NCBI RefSeq assembly: GCF_014647595.1
Contig: NZ_BMPM01000004.1
Location: forward strand, 183,763-247,762
Length of the DNA stretch: 64,000 nt
Source of the DNA: Paenarthrobacter histidinolovorans
Lineage (GTDB): Bacteria; Actinomycetota; Actinomycetes; Actinomycetales; Micrococcaceae
Direction of reading: 5' to 3'
Positions 27,946 to 36,989 of the stretch are shown here, piece after piece (the first letter of the stretch is position 1; each line of letters starts with the position of its first letter). Both the position numbers and the translations under genes were made by a program. The notes beneath the pieces were generated by a model. The model ran no database searches. It saw nothing but the letters and a program-made list of their open reading frames with translations, and had not been told where the DNA came from.

Positions 27946-27979
27946 CCGTGTGGTGACAGGAAACTCTGTCACCACACGG
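27946..27979. terminator. Hairpin after leuA
   Basis: CCGTGTGGTGACAG 27946-27959 pairs perfectly with 27966-27979 around GAAACT. The stem is 14 bp and starts 7 nt after the leuA stop. There is no T-run, so it may be a non-canonical terminator. Confidence 0.65.
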
Positions 27980-28007
27980 TCCGGCAACCGTACCGGGTCC
28001 GGGCATA

Positions 28008-28775
28008 GTGCGAAGATTAGATGTGGCCAATCCGTCGTTTGCAGCCCGGTCCTACCGGGACGATGCCGTGGTCCTCCGTACCCACAAGCTGGGCGAGGCG
28101 GACCGCATCATTACCTTGCTGACCAAGCACCACGGGCAGGTACGCGCCGTGGCCAAGGGCGTCCGAAGGACCAGCAGCCGCTTTGGAGCCAGGCTGGAGC
28201 CGTTCATGGTCGCCGACCTCCAACTGGTTTCGGGTCGGACACTGGACATCGTCACCCAAGCGGTGGCGAAAGGTGCCTACGGAAGCAGCATCGCCGCCGA
28301 CTACGGCAGATTTACGGTAGCTGCTGCCATGACGGAGACGGCCGAGAAATTGACCGACGCGGACACCGAATCGGGCACCGCCCAATACAACCTTCTTGTA
28401 GGTGCACTGGCAGCCCTGAGCCGTTCGGACCACCCACCGGAGCTGATCCTGGACTCCTATCTTCTGCGTGCGTTGGCCACGGGAGGTTGGGCTCCCAGCT
28501 TTACGGCCTGTGCACGCTGCGGTCGACCCGGACCCCACACGGCTTTTGCTGCCCCGGTAGGTGGGATGGTGTGCGGGGACTGCCGGCCACCCGGTTCTCC
28601 GGCGCCGGCAGCTGAGACCGTGGTGCTTCTGGGCGCGTTGTTGACGGGTAACTGGGAGGTCGCGGACGTTTCCGACCCGCGGCACCGCAGGGAGGCTGCT
28701 GGCCTGGTGGCGAGCTACCTGCAATGGCATTTGGAACGGGCGTTGAAATCACTCAAACATGTGGAGCGAAGCTGA
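28008..28775 (+). CDS. recO: DNA repair protein RecO
   Basis: About 255 residues. RecO anneals single strands and loads RecA with RecF and RecR. The N-terminal OB fold starts [20 protein letters not shown], the helical core follows, and the zinc-binding segment has [16 protein letters not shown] then VCGDCR. Start codon is uncertain: GTG 28008 and GTG 28023 are both in frame and neither has a clear ribosome-binding site; the shorter form would lose five residues before any family signal. uppS begins 2 nt after the stop, a conserved recO-uppS pair. Confidence 0.95.
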   Translation: MRRLDVANPSFAARSYRDDAVVLRTHKLGEADRIITLLTKHHGQVRAVAKGVRRTSSRFGARLEPFMVADLQLVSGRTLDIVTQAVAKGAYGSSIAADYGRFTVAAAMTETAEKLTDADTESGTAQYNLLVGALAALSRSDHPPELILDSYLLRALATGGWAPSFTACARCGRPGPHTAFAAPVGGMVCGDCRPPGSPAPAAETVVLLGALLTGNWEVADVSDPRHRREAAGLVASYLQWHLERALKSLKHVERS

Positions 28776-28777
28776 CA

Positions 28778-29602
28778 GTGGCACTTGGAAAGAAAAGCAA
28801 GACAACAGCGGCAAGGAACGCGCCGGTCGTGGCTCCGTACGGGCATCCCTCCGGTGCAGTTCCGCCAAGAATTCCGAGTGAGCTCATCCCGCAGCACGTG
28901 GCCATTGTCATGGACGGCAACGGTCGATGGGCAAATCAACGTGGATTGCCCCGGATCGAGGGCCACAAGGCCGGAGAACCTGCCCTGTTGGATGTCATGG
29001 CCGGAGCCATCGAACTGGGCATCAAATACGTCAGCGTCTACGCGTTTTCGACGGAAAACTGGCGTCGTTCGCCCGAAGAAGTCCGCTTCCTCATGGGATT
29101 TAACAAGGACGTGCTACGACGCCAGCGGAACCAGCTCGACGACTGGGGCGTCCGTATCCGGTGGGCAGGCCGGCGGCCCCGGCTCTGGGGTTCGGTCATC
29201 AAGGAGCTGGAAGAGGCTGAGGAATACACCCGCGGCAACGACACCTGCACTTTGACCATGTGTGTTAACTACGGTGGCAGGGCCGAGATTGCCGACGCCG
29301 TGTCCGCTATCGCCCAGGACGTCGCAGCAGGGCGGCTCAAGCCAGGCTCCGTCTCGGAAAAGACGATACAGAAGTATCTGGACGAACCTGATCTCCCGGA
29401 TGTCGATCTCTTCCTCAGGAGTTCGGGGGAGCAGCGCCTTTCCAACTTCCTGCTGTGGCAATCCGCCTACGCGGAATTTGTTTTCATGGACACCCTGTGG
29501 CCGGATGTGGACAGGCGCACCCTGTGGGACGCCGTCGAAATCTATGCCAAGCGCGACAGGCGCTACGGTGGTGCAGTCGATGCTGCGCCCGCCACCAATT
29601 AG
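28778..29602 (+). CDS. uppS: Isoprenyl (undecaprenyl/decaprenyl) diphosphate synthase
   Basis: 274 residues, cis-prenyltransferase that builds the lipid carrier for cell-wall synthesis. The catalytic aspartate lies in [15 protein letters not shown], then [26 protein letters not shown], and the C-terminal substrate motif [20 protein letters not shown]. The basic N-terminal extension of about 40 residues is common in actinobacterial homologues. GTG 28778 lies 2 nt after recO, with GGAG at 28763-28766. Chain length (C50 or C55) cannot be read from the sequence. Confidence 0.95.
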   Translation: MALGKKSKTTAARNAPVVAPYGHPSGAVPPRIPSELIPQHVAIVMDGNGRWANQRGLPRIEGHKAGEPALLDVMAGAIELGIKYVSVYAFSTENWRRSPEEVRFLMGFNKDVLRRQRNQLDDWGVRIRWAGRRPRLWGSVIKELEEAEEYTRGNDTCTLTMCVNYGGRAEIADAVSAIAQDVAAGRLKPGSVSEKTIQKYLDEPDLPDVDLFLRSSGEQRLSNFLLWQSAYAEFVFMDTLWPDVDRRTLWDAVEIYAKRDRRYGGAVDAAPATN

Positions 29603-29617
29603 TGCGCCTGGGTTAAT

Positions 29618-30688
29618 TCAATACGGGTACGCGGCCAGCCAGACGGCCACGTCACGATAAGCCTGTTGCCGGACGGTGCGGCGTGACAGGAAGATGTCAT
29701 GAAGCGCACCCGGATACCGGAACACTGCCGTCCGCCGGGCCAGGCCCAGTGCGCGGCGGGAGGTTTGTTCGACGTCGATGACTGCGTCTGCACGCATAAG
29801 GTCCGTGGTCCATTCGGCCTGGATCCTGGTGCGACCCGATAGGAGAACCAGGACAGGAGCGTCAATGTTCAGCTTGCGCTCCACTGCCGCATGCCCTGCG
29901 AGGACGGCTTTGGTCCAGCCGGCTCGAATGGGAAACGACGTCCGCGGACGCCACACCGGGTCAAGCATCCATTCGCCGTGAGCCTCATTGCTGACGCTCT
30001 CCCAGTACGCCGGCATTTCCGGGAAGCGGAACGGACGTTTCGGGTCGGTCCGGGCAAAGGGTTCCACCAAGTGCATGGCGATGCTGCGGACGAGGCTGCT
30101 GCCCTGGAGTTCCAGCCAGGGTGAGTTAAGGACCAGGGTGCCAACCTTGCCGGGATTGCGGTTGGCCCAGAGCGCTGCGATGAGCCCGCCAAGGGAGTGG
30201 GCAATCACGTGGATGGTGGGCGGAGCAGTGTTGTTGGTCCGCTCTGCCACGTCCGCTTCAATCTCCCGGAGGGCTGCCGACAAGTCTTCGTCGTAGACGC
30301 CCAGGTCCGAGGTGTAGCCCGGTGTTTGTCCCGGAAGCAGGCTTCTGCCAAATTTGCGCAGGTCCACGGCATAGAACAGGAAACCTGAGGCACTGAGATA
30401 CTCGGCCAATTCGGTCTGGAGGAAGTAGTCTGCCCAACCGTGAAGGTAGAGCACTGCGCGGGGTGCCCCGCCGGATTCGTGCGGAGTGCGGCGCTTCCTC
30501 TTGGCGAAGGTTGTCAGGAAGTCGAGGATTCCGTGAGGGGCTGTGTCCCCAATGGGTGGAGAATGCCGCACAAGGGTGGCTTTCACCGGGCCCTCTTCAT
30601 CTTCCCCCAGGGGCAAGTCCAGACACTCGTAGTTGTGGCCCAGTACATCCGGTCTCCACCGTGGTCCGGCTTTACCTGTGCCCGTCAT
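29618..30688 (-). CDS. Alpha/beta hydrolase (lysophospholipase-like), paralogue A
   Basis: 356 residues, serine hydrolase fold. LYLHGWADYFLQTELAEYL holds the oxyanion-hole region, HVIAHSLGGLIAALWA the nucleophile elbow (A-H-S-L-G), and GALHDIFLS the histidine near the C-terminus. NSPWLELQG is typical of the monoacylglycerol-lipase-like group. The substrate is unknown. It overlaps the upstream paralogue by 4 nt (ATGA), with a GAGGGGG site, and is the last gene of a three-gene operon headed by a flavoprotein. The two hydrolases share the same motif order and many identical positions, so they arose by tandem duplication. Confidence 0.85.
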   Translation of the reverse strand: MTGTGKAGPRWRPDVLGHNYECLDLPLGEDEEGPVKATLVRHSPPIGDTAPHGILDFLTTFAKRKRRTPHESGGAPRAVLYLHGWADYFLQTELAEYLSASGFLFYAVDLRKFGRSLLPGQTPGYTSDLGVYDEDLSAALREIEADVAERTNNTAPPTIHVIAHSLGGLIAALWANRNPGKVGTLVLNSPWLELQGSSLVRSIAMHLVEPFARTDPKRPFRFPEMPAYWESVSNEAHGEWMLDPVWRPRTSFPIRAGWTKAVLAGHAAVERKLNIDAPVLVLLSGRTRIQAEWTTDLMRADAVIDVEQTSRRALGLARRTAVFRYPGALHDIFLSRRTVRQQAYRDVAVWLAAYPY

Positions 30689-31785
30689 GCGTCCCCCTCT
30701 TGCTGATGTTCCTTGGCTTGATGTTCCTTGGCTTGATGTTCCTTGGGTTGATGTTCACGGGCCGGGTGTTCCAGCGCGCCGCTTTGTGGAGCGCGGTAGC
30801 GCATGTACCCGCAGATCCAGCGGGCCAGCCGTGCGTACGCGTCCTGCCTCACAGCGGGTGCCGAGAGGAAGACATCGTGAAGGCCGCCATCAATTCTTTC
30901 CAGAGTGACAGTCCGGCCCAGCGCCATTGCCCGGAGAGCGATGATGCCGACATCAAGCACGGCGTCGGAGCGACGCATCGACTCCTGCCACACCATGCCG
31001 TTAGCGCTGGCCGCTGACGTAAGGACCAAAACCGGCATCTGCAGGTTCAGCCCATGGGATACCTGCGCATGGCCCGCGAAGATGGCGCTCAGCCATCCAG
31101 CCCGGACCGGGAAGGCCATCGGGGGCCGGTATTTCTCGTCCAGCGCCCATTCACCCTCGGCGCTGCTGCTGATGCTTCGGAAGTAGAAGCCTCTCTCCGG
31201 CAATCTGAGAACGGTCTCAGGCCGAAGTTTGGCCAGAGGGCCCAGCATGGTGTGGACGGCGCGGCGAACCAGTGAGTTCCCGTGCATTTCAAGCCATGGG
31301 CTGTCGAGGACCAGGAACTGGATATCACCCTGGTGGCGGCTGGCCCATAGGGCGGCAACCAGGCCACCGGTCGAATGCCCCATCAAGGTCATACTGCCCG
31401 GAGGGGAGCCTGCACGGTCAGCACGGATGAGATCCATGGCTTCGTTGATCTCAGCGTCGTAGTAGGTCAAGTCAGCGACGTATCCACCCGGGCTGTCCGA
31501 CTGAAGGCTTCGTCCGTGGTTGTGCATGTCCAAGGCATAGAAGTCGAAACCCTGGCCAGCCCAGAACCGGGCAAGCTCCGTGTTGAAGAAGTAGTCGCTC
31601 CAACCGTGCAGGAACAGCACGGCACCATAGGGTGCGTTTCCGGCACCTGGACCATCATGCGGCGGGGCAGCCAGTTCCGCCCGGTGCCGGATCAGAGTGG
31701 CACGGCGGACCACGCCGTCAGGCCCCGCAGACTCGAAACTGCAGGATAGAAAGTCCTTTCCCAGGATGTCAGGGGTCCACTCCAT
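30685..31785 (-). CDS. Alpha/beta hydrolase, paralogue B with repeat-encoded C-terminal tail
   Basis: 366 residues. FLHGWSDYFFNTELARFWA, TLMGHSTGGLVAALWASRH (nucleophile elbow G-H-S-T-G) and GLHDVFLSAPAVRQDAY mark the same hydrolase group as the downstream paralogue. After the domain the protein has a tail with repeated KEHQA units, encoded by near-perfect 15-bp tandem repeats (30705-30749). The tail is highly charged and probably disordered. It begins 9 nt after the flavoprotein stop and overlaps the next gene by 4 nt. The substrate is unknown. Confidence 0.85.
   Translation of the reverse strand: MEWTPDILGKDFLSCSFESAGPDGVVRRATLIRHRAELAAPPHDGPGAGNAPYGAVLFLHGWSDYFFNTELARFWAGQGFDFYALDMHNHGRSLQSDSPGGYVADLTYYDAEINEAMDLIRADRAGSPPGSMTLMGHSTGGLVAALWASRHQGDIQFLVLDSPWLEMHGNSLVRRAVHTMLGPLAKLRPETVLRLPERGFYFRSISSSAEGEWALDEKYRPPMAFPVRAGWLSAIFAGHAQVSHGLNLQMPVLVLTSAASANGMVWQESMRRSDAVLDVGIIALRAMALGRTVTLERIDGGLHDVFLSAPAVRQDAYARLARWICGYMRYRAPQSGALEHPAREHQPKEHQAKEHQAKEHQQEGDA
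30705..30749. repeat. 15-bp tandem repeat, three copies, in the hydrolase 3' end
   Basis: Units 30705-30719, 30720-30734 and 30735-30749 read GATGTTCCTTGGCTT, with one change in the third, and a decayed fourth copy follows at 30750. On the minus strand they encode KEHQA repeats. In-frame repeats of this type can change number by slippage. Confidence 0.9.
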
Positions 31786-31794
31786 GGCCCTAGC

Positions 31795-33477
31795 TTAGAC
31801 ACTGGCGGCGGCTTCCTGCCCAGCGGCCCTTCCGGTGAAGAGGCAACCCCCAAGGAAGGTTCCTTCCAAGGCCCGGTACCCGTGGATTCCGCCTCCACCG
31901 AACCCTGCCGCCTCCCCGGCGGCGTAGAGACCCGGTATGGCCTGGCCATCGTTACTGAGCACCCTGGATTTCAGATCCGTGTGGAGACCACCAAGGCTCT
32001 TCCTCGTCAGCACGGACAGGCGGATGGCAATCAAGGGGCCGTGTGCGGGGTCCGTCAAACGGTGCGGGGGCGCGACGCGCATCAATTTGTCCGTGGCGAA
32101 ACGCCGGGCAGCCCTGATGGCTGCGAGTTGGGGGTCCTTTCCCAAGCCGCTGGACACTTGGCGGTCACGTGCTTGGACCAAGGCCTCCAAGGACCCGGCA
32201 TCGATCAATGGGTTCCCGGTCAGGTTGTTCATCGCTGCGGCGAGCTCCCGCACCGAGTCGGCCCGGACGAAGTCTTCACCTCTGTCCAGGAACCGCTGGA
32301 TGGGGGAGTCGGCGCCGGGTTTCAGGCGTGAAGCCAAAAGGCGCAAGTCCTTGCCGGTCAGGTCCGGGTTTTGTTCCGACCCGGACAAGGCCAGTTCCTT
32401 GAGTGCAATGGTCCAGTTCAGGACGAACCAGGAATATCCGTGGTTGCTTGCGACGATGTGGCGCAAGGCGCCCAAGGAATCGAATCCAGGAAAGAGCGGG
32501 GCGGGCAGCTGGGTGCCGGTGGCGTCGAGCCACAAGGACGATGGACCCGGAAGGATACGGATGCCATGCTGTGGCCAGACGGACTCATAATTGCGTATTC
32601 CCTCCGGGTAGTGCCACATCCTGTCACCGTTGATCAACGAACCGCCCGTTGTCGCCACGGCAGGAAGGAACTCGCCGTCCACTGACGCAGGCACGCCGCT
32701 GAGCATCGCCGTTGGGGCGTTTCCCCCTGGCCATTGCTGTCTGACAACATCGTGGTTGCCGCCGATCCCGCCGGTAGTCACCACCACCGCCCCCGCCGTG
32801 ACGTCGAAGTCACCGACGGCGACCCGGGACGATGCCTGGCCCCGCCCCGCCGTCGACGGTTCCAGAACCTGGCCGGACACCCCGGTGACCCTACCGGCCG
32901 TCGTCGTCAAGGCTGTGGCGCGGTGCCTGAAACACATCCGCACCTTGCCTGCCGCTACGCCCTCCTGCACCTTGGCCAGGAAAGGGTGCACGAGCGCCGG
33001 CCCTGTTCCCCACGTAACGTGGAAGCGGGGCACTGTGTTGCCATGCCCCTGGGGTCCGTAACCTCCCCTTTCCGCCCACTGCACCAAGGGAAAGATGCCG
33101 ACACCAAGGCTCTTGAGCCAAGTCCTTTTCTCGCCGGCCGCGAAGTCAACATAGGCCTCCGCCCAGGCCCGCGCCTGCACATCGGCGGGCCGGTCGAAAG
33201 CGGCGGAGGCGAGCCAGTCGGACAGCGCAAGCTCCGTGCTGTCCCTGACGCCAAGCCTGCGCTGCTCCGGTGTGTCGATCATGAAGAGTCCACCGAAGGA
33301 CCAGTGAGCCTGCCCACCCACCGAAGCCTCCGGCTCCTGGTCCAGGACAACTACGCTCTTGCCGGCGGCATATGCTGTGGCAGCGGCCACGAGCCCCGAC
33401 AAACCCGCGCCAACCACTGCGATGTCGGCAGTGATTGGCGGATGTCCATGATGTGCGTCACTATCAACCGGCGGCAT
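31795..33477 (-). CDS. FAD-binding dehydrogenase (KstD/fumarate reductase flavoprotein-like)
   Basis: 560 residues. The N-terminal dinucleotide-binding motif is IAVVGAGLSGLVAAATA, with VVLDQEPEASVGGQAHWSFGG next. AGAVVVTTGGIGGNHDVV and the C-terminal GLYAAGEAAGFGGGGIHGYRALEG complete the FAD site. This matches a family annotated as FAD-binding dehydrogenase, related to 3-ketosteroid delta-1-dehydrogenases and fumarate reductase flavoproteins; the substrate is not established. It heads an operon with two hydrolases. ATG 33477 has a minus-strand TAGCAT 6 nt upstream and no ribosome-binding site, so the mRNA is probably leaderless. It is divergent from pyrD. Confidence 0.88.
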   Translation of the reverse strand: MPPVDSDAHHGHPPITADIAVVGAGLSGLVAAATAYAAGKSVVVLDQEPEASVGGQAHWSFGGLFMIDTPEQRRLGVRDSTELALSDWLASAAFDRPADVQARAWAEAYVDFAAGEKRTWLKSLGVGIFPLVQWAERGGYGPQGHGNTVPRFHVTWGTGPALVHPFLAKVQEGVAAGKVRMCFRHRATALTTTAGRVTGVSGQVLEPSTAGRGQASSRVAVGDFDVTAGAVVVTTGGIGGNHDVVRQQWPGGNAPTAMLSGVPASVDGEFLPAVATTGGSLINGDRMWHYPEGIRNYESVWPQHGIRILPGPSSLWLDATGTQLPAPLFPGFDSLGALRHIVASNHGYSWFVLNWTIALKELALSGSEQNPDLTGKDLRLLASRLKPGADSPIQRFLDRGEDFVRADSVRELAAAMNNLTGNPLIDAGSLEALVQARDRQVSSGLGKDPQLAAIRAARRFATDKLMRVAPPHRLTDPAHGPLIAIRLSVLTRKSLGGLHTDLKSRVLSNDGQAIPGLYAAGEAAGFGGGGIHGYRALEGTFLGGCLFTGRAAGQEAAASV

Positions 33478-33483
33478 GCGTAC

Positions 33484-33489
33484 ATGCTA
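33484..33489 (-). promoter_or_regulatory. -10 element of the flavoprotein-hydrolase operon
   Basis: Minus-strand TAGCAT ends 6 nt before ATG 33477, the leaderless geometry. Confidence 0.45.
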
Positions 33490-33545
33490 GCGGCTTCCAT
33501 GGTCACGGGTTTGGCGAGATGTCCACGAACGGCAAAACTAGGACC

Positions 33546-34625
33546 ATGCGTGTTTACCCCACATTCTTCAAGTTGGCCTTCTCCTGGATGGATGCCGAGA
33601 AGGCCCACAAGATCGGTTTCCAGGGAATCCGGCTTGCCCATCGTTCAGGTGCCGGCCGGATCCTTGCCAGGCTGACTGCGCCTGATGCCTCCTTGAGGAC
33701 TGAGGCGTTGGGCCTCACCTTCCCATCGCCCTTCGGTTTGGCCGCCGGCTTCGACAAGGAAGGCCACGGAATAGAGGCCCTCGCCGACCTCGGCTTTGGC
33801 CACGTGGAAGTGGGTACCATCACCGGTCAAGCGCAGCCGGGCAACGACAAGCCCCGTCTGTTCCGCCTGATCGAGGACCGCGCGGTCATTAACCGCATGG
33901 GATTCAACAACGACGGCGCCGCAGCAGTTGCGCCGCGGCTCAAGTCGGCACGGGCTGCTTTACAAAGGCTGTACCCCGGCAACCGGCCGATCATCGGCGT
34001 CAACATCGGCAAGACCAAGGTGGTGGAACTCGAGGACGCCACTGAGGACTACCTGGTGAGTGCGCGCACCCTGGCTCCGGCGGCCGACTACCTGGTGGTC
34101 AACGTCAGTTCGCCGAACACGCCCGGACTCCGTTTGCTTCAGAACGTGGAGACCCTGCGCCCGCTGCTGAGGGCAGTGGGCGACGCCGCTGATGAGGCTG
34201 CGGGGCGGCACGTTCCGCTGCTCGTCAAGATCGCTCCGGACCTGTCCGATGAAGATATTGACGATGTGGCCCGTCTGGCCCTGGATCTCAAACTCGACGG
34301 AATCATCGCCACCAACACCACGATTTCCAGGGGCGGGCTCACATCCGATTCGTCGAAAGTCGAAAGCCTCGGTGCGGGTGGACTGTCAGGGGCTCCGCTT
34401 AAGCAGCGCTCACTGGAAGTCCTGCGTCGACTCAAGGAAGCCGTCGGGGAGCAACTGGTGCTGATAGCTGTTGGGGGCGTAGAGACAGCCCGCGACGTGC
34501 AGGACCGACTGGATGCGGGAGCAAACCTGGTGCAGGGATACACGGCCTTTCTCTATGAAGGTCCGTTCTGGGTTTCCCGCATCAACAAGGGTTTGGTGAA
34601 GCTCCGCAAGGGAGTATCCCGCTAA
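33546..34625 (+). CDS. pyrD: Dihydroorotate dehydrogenase (quinone), class 2
   Basis: 359 residues. Oxidises dihydroorotate to orotate in pyrimidine synthesis, using membrane quinone. The N-terminal helix (MRVYPTFFKLAFSWMDAEKAHK) is the class 2 membrane-association segment. FMN and substrate motifs include GLAAGFDKEGHGIEALADLG, NRMGFNNDGA, NVSSPNTPGLR with the catalytic serine, and AVGGVETARDVQDRLDAGA. The ATG at 33546 is chosen; the frame opens at 33435 but that overlaps the divergent flavoprotein gene. It ends at a strong terminator. Confidence 0.96.
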   Translation: MRVYPTFFKLAFSWMDAEKAHKIGFQGIRLAHRSGAGRILARLTAPDASLRTEALGLTFPSPFGLAAGFDKEGHGIEALADLGFGHVEVGTITGQAQPGNDKPRLFRLIEDRAVINRMGFNNDGAAAVAPRLKSARAALQRLYPGNRPIIGVNIGKTKVVELEDATEDYLVSARTLAPAADYLVVNVSSPNTPGLRLLQNVETLRPLLRAVGDAADEAAGRHVPLLVKIAPDLSDEDIDDVARLALDLKLDGIIATNTTISRGGLTSDSSKVESLGAGGLSGAPLKQRSLEVLRRLKEAVGEQLVLIAVGGVETARDVQDRLDAGANLVQGYTAFLYEGPFWVSRINKGLVKLRKGVSR

Positions 34626-34636
34626 GGCGCCAATGC

Positions 34637-34672
34637 AGAAGACCCCGGACCAGTGGTCCGGGGTCTTCTTTT
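34637..34672 (+). terminator. Intrinsic terminator after pyrD
   Basis: A perfect 15-bp stem (AGAAGACCCCGGACC 34637-34651 with 34655-34669), a 3-nt loop and a TTTT tail. The A-rich 5' side means it can also serve the convergent DUF3043 gene. Confidence 0.92.
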
Positions 34673-34686
34673 GAATGGCGGGGCGG

Positions 34687-35280
34687 CTAGGCCGGGTATT
34701 GGCCGCGCTTCACCTGGGGTTTGGGCAGGCGAAGCTTGCGGAACTGGAGCGCACGCATGCAGCCATACCAGATGGATCCGCGTTCAACTTCGCCGAATTT
34801 GGCGGTCAGCTGCTTGCGAAGCTTGCGCGACAGAATGAAAACGTCAACGAAGACTGCAAGGAACATGATCCAGAAGCCCACAAGGACGTAGCTGATGCCA
34901 GCGCTGGTGGGCGGAATGATCAGCGAGATCACCACGAACAACAAAGCTCCGAACATGAGGTATTCGCCCAGGCTGAAACGCGCGTCAACGTAGTCGCGCA
35001 CGTACCGCTTCTGGGGTCCCTTGTCCCGCAGGGGGAGGAACTTCTCATCACCGGTGTCCAGGGCTTGGCGCATTTTTTGGCGCTGGTCCTGGATTGCCAC
35101 CCTTTCCGCAGCCTTCGAGGCCTTGCGGTCGGTGGGCACCAGGGGGCGTTTCCGGGCTGCTTCCTGGGCCTTCCGCTTGGGCGTAGGGGTGCCCTTACCG
35201 GCACCCGGTCCCGGGGCGGTGGCGTAGGCCTGGTCTACTACTGACTGAGCGCTGGGCTCTTCCTTTTTACGTCCGAACAC
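34687..35280 (-). CDS. DUF3043 domain-containing membrane protein
   Basis: 197 residues, an actinobacterial family of unknown function. The N-terminal half is highly charged (FGRKKEEPSAQSVVDQAYAT, then TPTPKRKAQEAARKRPLV). Two membrane helices follow (EYLMFGALLFVVISLIIPP and YVLVGFWIMFLAVFVDVFIL), with a basic tail (RKLRKQLTAKFGEVERG). GTG 35280 has a minus-strand TATTCT 6 nt upstream and no ribosome-binding site. It is divergent from the M20 dipeptidase. Confidence 0.88.
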   Translation of the reverse strand: MFGRKKEEPSAQSVVDQAYATAPGPGAGKGTPTPKRKAQEAARKRPLVPTDRKASKAAERVAIQDQRQKMRQALDTGDEKFLPLRDKGPQKRYVRDYVDARFSLGEYLMFGALLFVVISLIIPPTSAGISYVLVGFWIMFLAVFVDVFILSRKLRKQLTAKFGEVERGSIWYGCMRALQFRKLRLPKPQVKRGQYPA

Positions 35281-35286
35281 CCATAC

Positions 35287-35292
35287 AGAATA
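35287..35292 (-). promoter_or_regulatory. -10 element of the DUF3043 gene
   Basis: Minus-strand TATTCT ends 6 nt before GTG 35280. Confidence 0.45.
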
Positions 35293-35381
35293 CCCTCGGC
35301 AAGGTGGCGTACGTTACCTCGTCCGAGGTGAACGGTCTGGTCGGCCGTGCCTTGGGTCCGGCGTGGCTTGTTACCCGGAGG

Positions 35382-35387
35382 TAAAGT
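35382..35387 (+). promoter_or_regulatory. -10 element of the M20 dipeptidase gene
   Basis: TAAAGT lies 7 nt upstream of ATG 35395. A GGAGG at 35377-35381 overlaps it, so a leadered mRNA starting translation at GTG 35386 is the competing model. Confidence 0.4.
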
Positions 35388-35394
35388 GTGGGCC

Positions 35395-36828
35395 ATGACT
35401 TCAGCGCATGCGGACACCCCGCAGAACAAGCAACAGCACTCCGGCGACATCCCGGTCGAGGCACTGGCCGCGGCGGTCAACGAAGCCTTCAACTCCACCA
35501 TGGATTCCCTCAAGAACCTGGTGTCCATCCCCGGCATTGCCTGGCCCAGTTTCGATCCCAAGGAACTCGATCGAAGCGCCGAGGCGGTCTCTTCCCTGGT
35601 CCAGGCTGCCGGCATGCCGGACGTCCGGATCCTGAGGTGCAGCAAAGCAGACGGTACCCCCGGCGGTCCTGCCGTCGTCGCCCGTCGACCCGCCGCAGAC
35701 GGAAAGCCCACCATCCTGCTGTACGCCCACCACGACGTACAGCCGCCGGGGGACCGGGCCCTGTGGACCTCTGAACCCTTCGTGGCGGAAGAACGCGACG
35801 GGCGCCTGTACGGACGCGGCGCTGCCGATGACAAAGCGGGCATCATGGCACACCTGGCGGCCTACAGCGTTGTCAGTGAAGTCCTCGGCGAAAAATTCGG
35901 TCTCGGCGTGACCTTCTTCTTCGAGGGCGAGGAAGAAGCCGGCTCGCCGACCTTCCGCGCTTTCCTGGAAGAACATCAGGAGCTTCTCCGATCGGATGTC
36001 ATCGTGGTGGCCGATTCGAGCAACTGGAAAGTGGGAGTTCCCGCCCTGACCACCAGCCTCCGCGGCCTGGTGGATGGCACGTTCGAAGTCCGTGTCCTGG
36101 ACCATGCCGTCCACTCGGGCATGTTCGGCGGTCCGGTCCTGGACGCCCCTACGCTTCTGTCGCGGCTTATCGCCACCCTGCACGACGACGACGGCAATGT
36201 GGCAGTCGCCGGGCTGGTGGGACGTGATGACGTGGTGGTCGACCTCACCGAAGAGGACTACCGCGCCGATGCTTCAGTGCTCGACGGCGTTCGGCTCGCC
36301 GGCGGCGGGACTATCGGTTCGCGCCTCTGGACCAAGCCCGCGCTTTCCATCATCGGCATGGATGTACCGTCCGTCGATGTCGCCTCCAACACGTTGATTC
36401 CGGCGGCACGGGCCAAATTCAGCATGCGCCTTGCTCCCGGGCAGGACCCCGAGGCCGCCATGGACGCTTTGAAGAACCACGTTGAATCGAACGCACCATT
36501 CGGAGCCAAGGTGACGTTTACGCCGGGGGAGCGCGGCAATGCTTTCTCCACCGACACCTCATCATCCGCGGCCCGCGTCGCCTTGTGGGCCTTGGAACAG
36601 TCCTGGGGCGTCACGCCCGTTGAAATGGGAATCGGCGGATCCATTCCCTTCATTGCCGACCTCCTGGAAATGTATCCGGACGTCCAGATCCTGGTAACCG
36701 GGGTGGAAGATCCTGATTCCCGCGCGCACAGTGCCAACGAATCCCTGCACATCGGCGACTTCCGCCACGCAGTGTTGGCTGAAGCGTTGATGCTTGCGCG
36801 TCTGAACGCCGAGGGGCTGGGGGCTTAG
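35395..36828 (+). CDS. M20 family dipeptidase
   Basis: 477 residues, zinc-dependent exopeptidase of the M20 family (dipeptidase/PepV or carnosinase-like). Metal ligands: LLYAHHDVQPPGD (His and Asp), GRGAADDKAGIMAHL (bridging Asp), FFFEGEEEAGSPTF (catalytic Glu and ligand), DSSNWKVG (Asp), and a late His in SRAHSANESLHIGD. A dimerisation insert lies between about residues 220 and 370. It is cytoplasmic, with no signal peptide. The start ATG 35395 is supported by the -10 geometry; GTG 35386 is in frame with a short-spaced GGAGG. Confidence 0.93.
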   Translation: MTSAHADTPQNKQQHSGDIPVEALAAAVNEAFNSTMDSLKNLVSIPGIAWPSFDPKELDRSAEAVSSLVQAAGMPDVRILRCSKADGTPGGPAVVARRPAADGKPTILLYAHHDVQPPGDRALWTSEPFVAEERDGRLYGRGAADDKAGIMAHLAAYSVVSEVLGEKFGLGVTFFFEGEEEAGSPTFRAFLEEHQELLRSDVIVVADSSNWKVGVPALTTSLRGLVDGTFEVRVLDHAVHSGMFGGPVLDAPTLLSRLIATLHDDDGNVAVAGLVGRDDVVVDLTEEDYRADASVLDGVRLAGGGTIGSRLWTKPALSIIGMDVPSVDVASNTLIPAARAKFSMRLAPGQDPEAAMDALKNHVESNAPFGAKVTFTPGERGNAFSTDTSSSAARVALWALEQSWGVTPVEMGIGGSIPFIADLLEMYPDVQILVTGVEDPDSRAHSANESLHIGDFRHAVLAEALMLARLNAEGLGA

Positions 36829-36877
36829 TCCCAGTCCGGCCGGGAACAAGGAAATGCTGTCAGTGGTTACGTCTGGA

Positions 36878-36918
36878 GTTATAGCAAAGCGTCTGCGCGA
36901 CGTAGCATTAGCTATAAC
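36878..36918. promoter_or_regulatory. Inverted repeat in the erpA upstream region
   Basis: GTTATAGC 36878-36885 and GCTATAAC 36911-36918 are perfect 8-bp arms 25 bp apart, located 72-112 bp upstream of the erpA ATG. This could be a regulator site or overlap the promoter. No regulator is encoded next to it. Confidence 0.4.
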
Positions 36919-36989
36919 CCGTATGTAATTGGGTAAGGGCAGGCAGCGTCCCGGCGCCGCCGCCAGAAGCTTCATAAGAAGGTAGGCCA

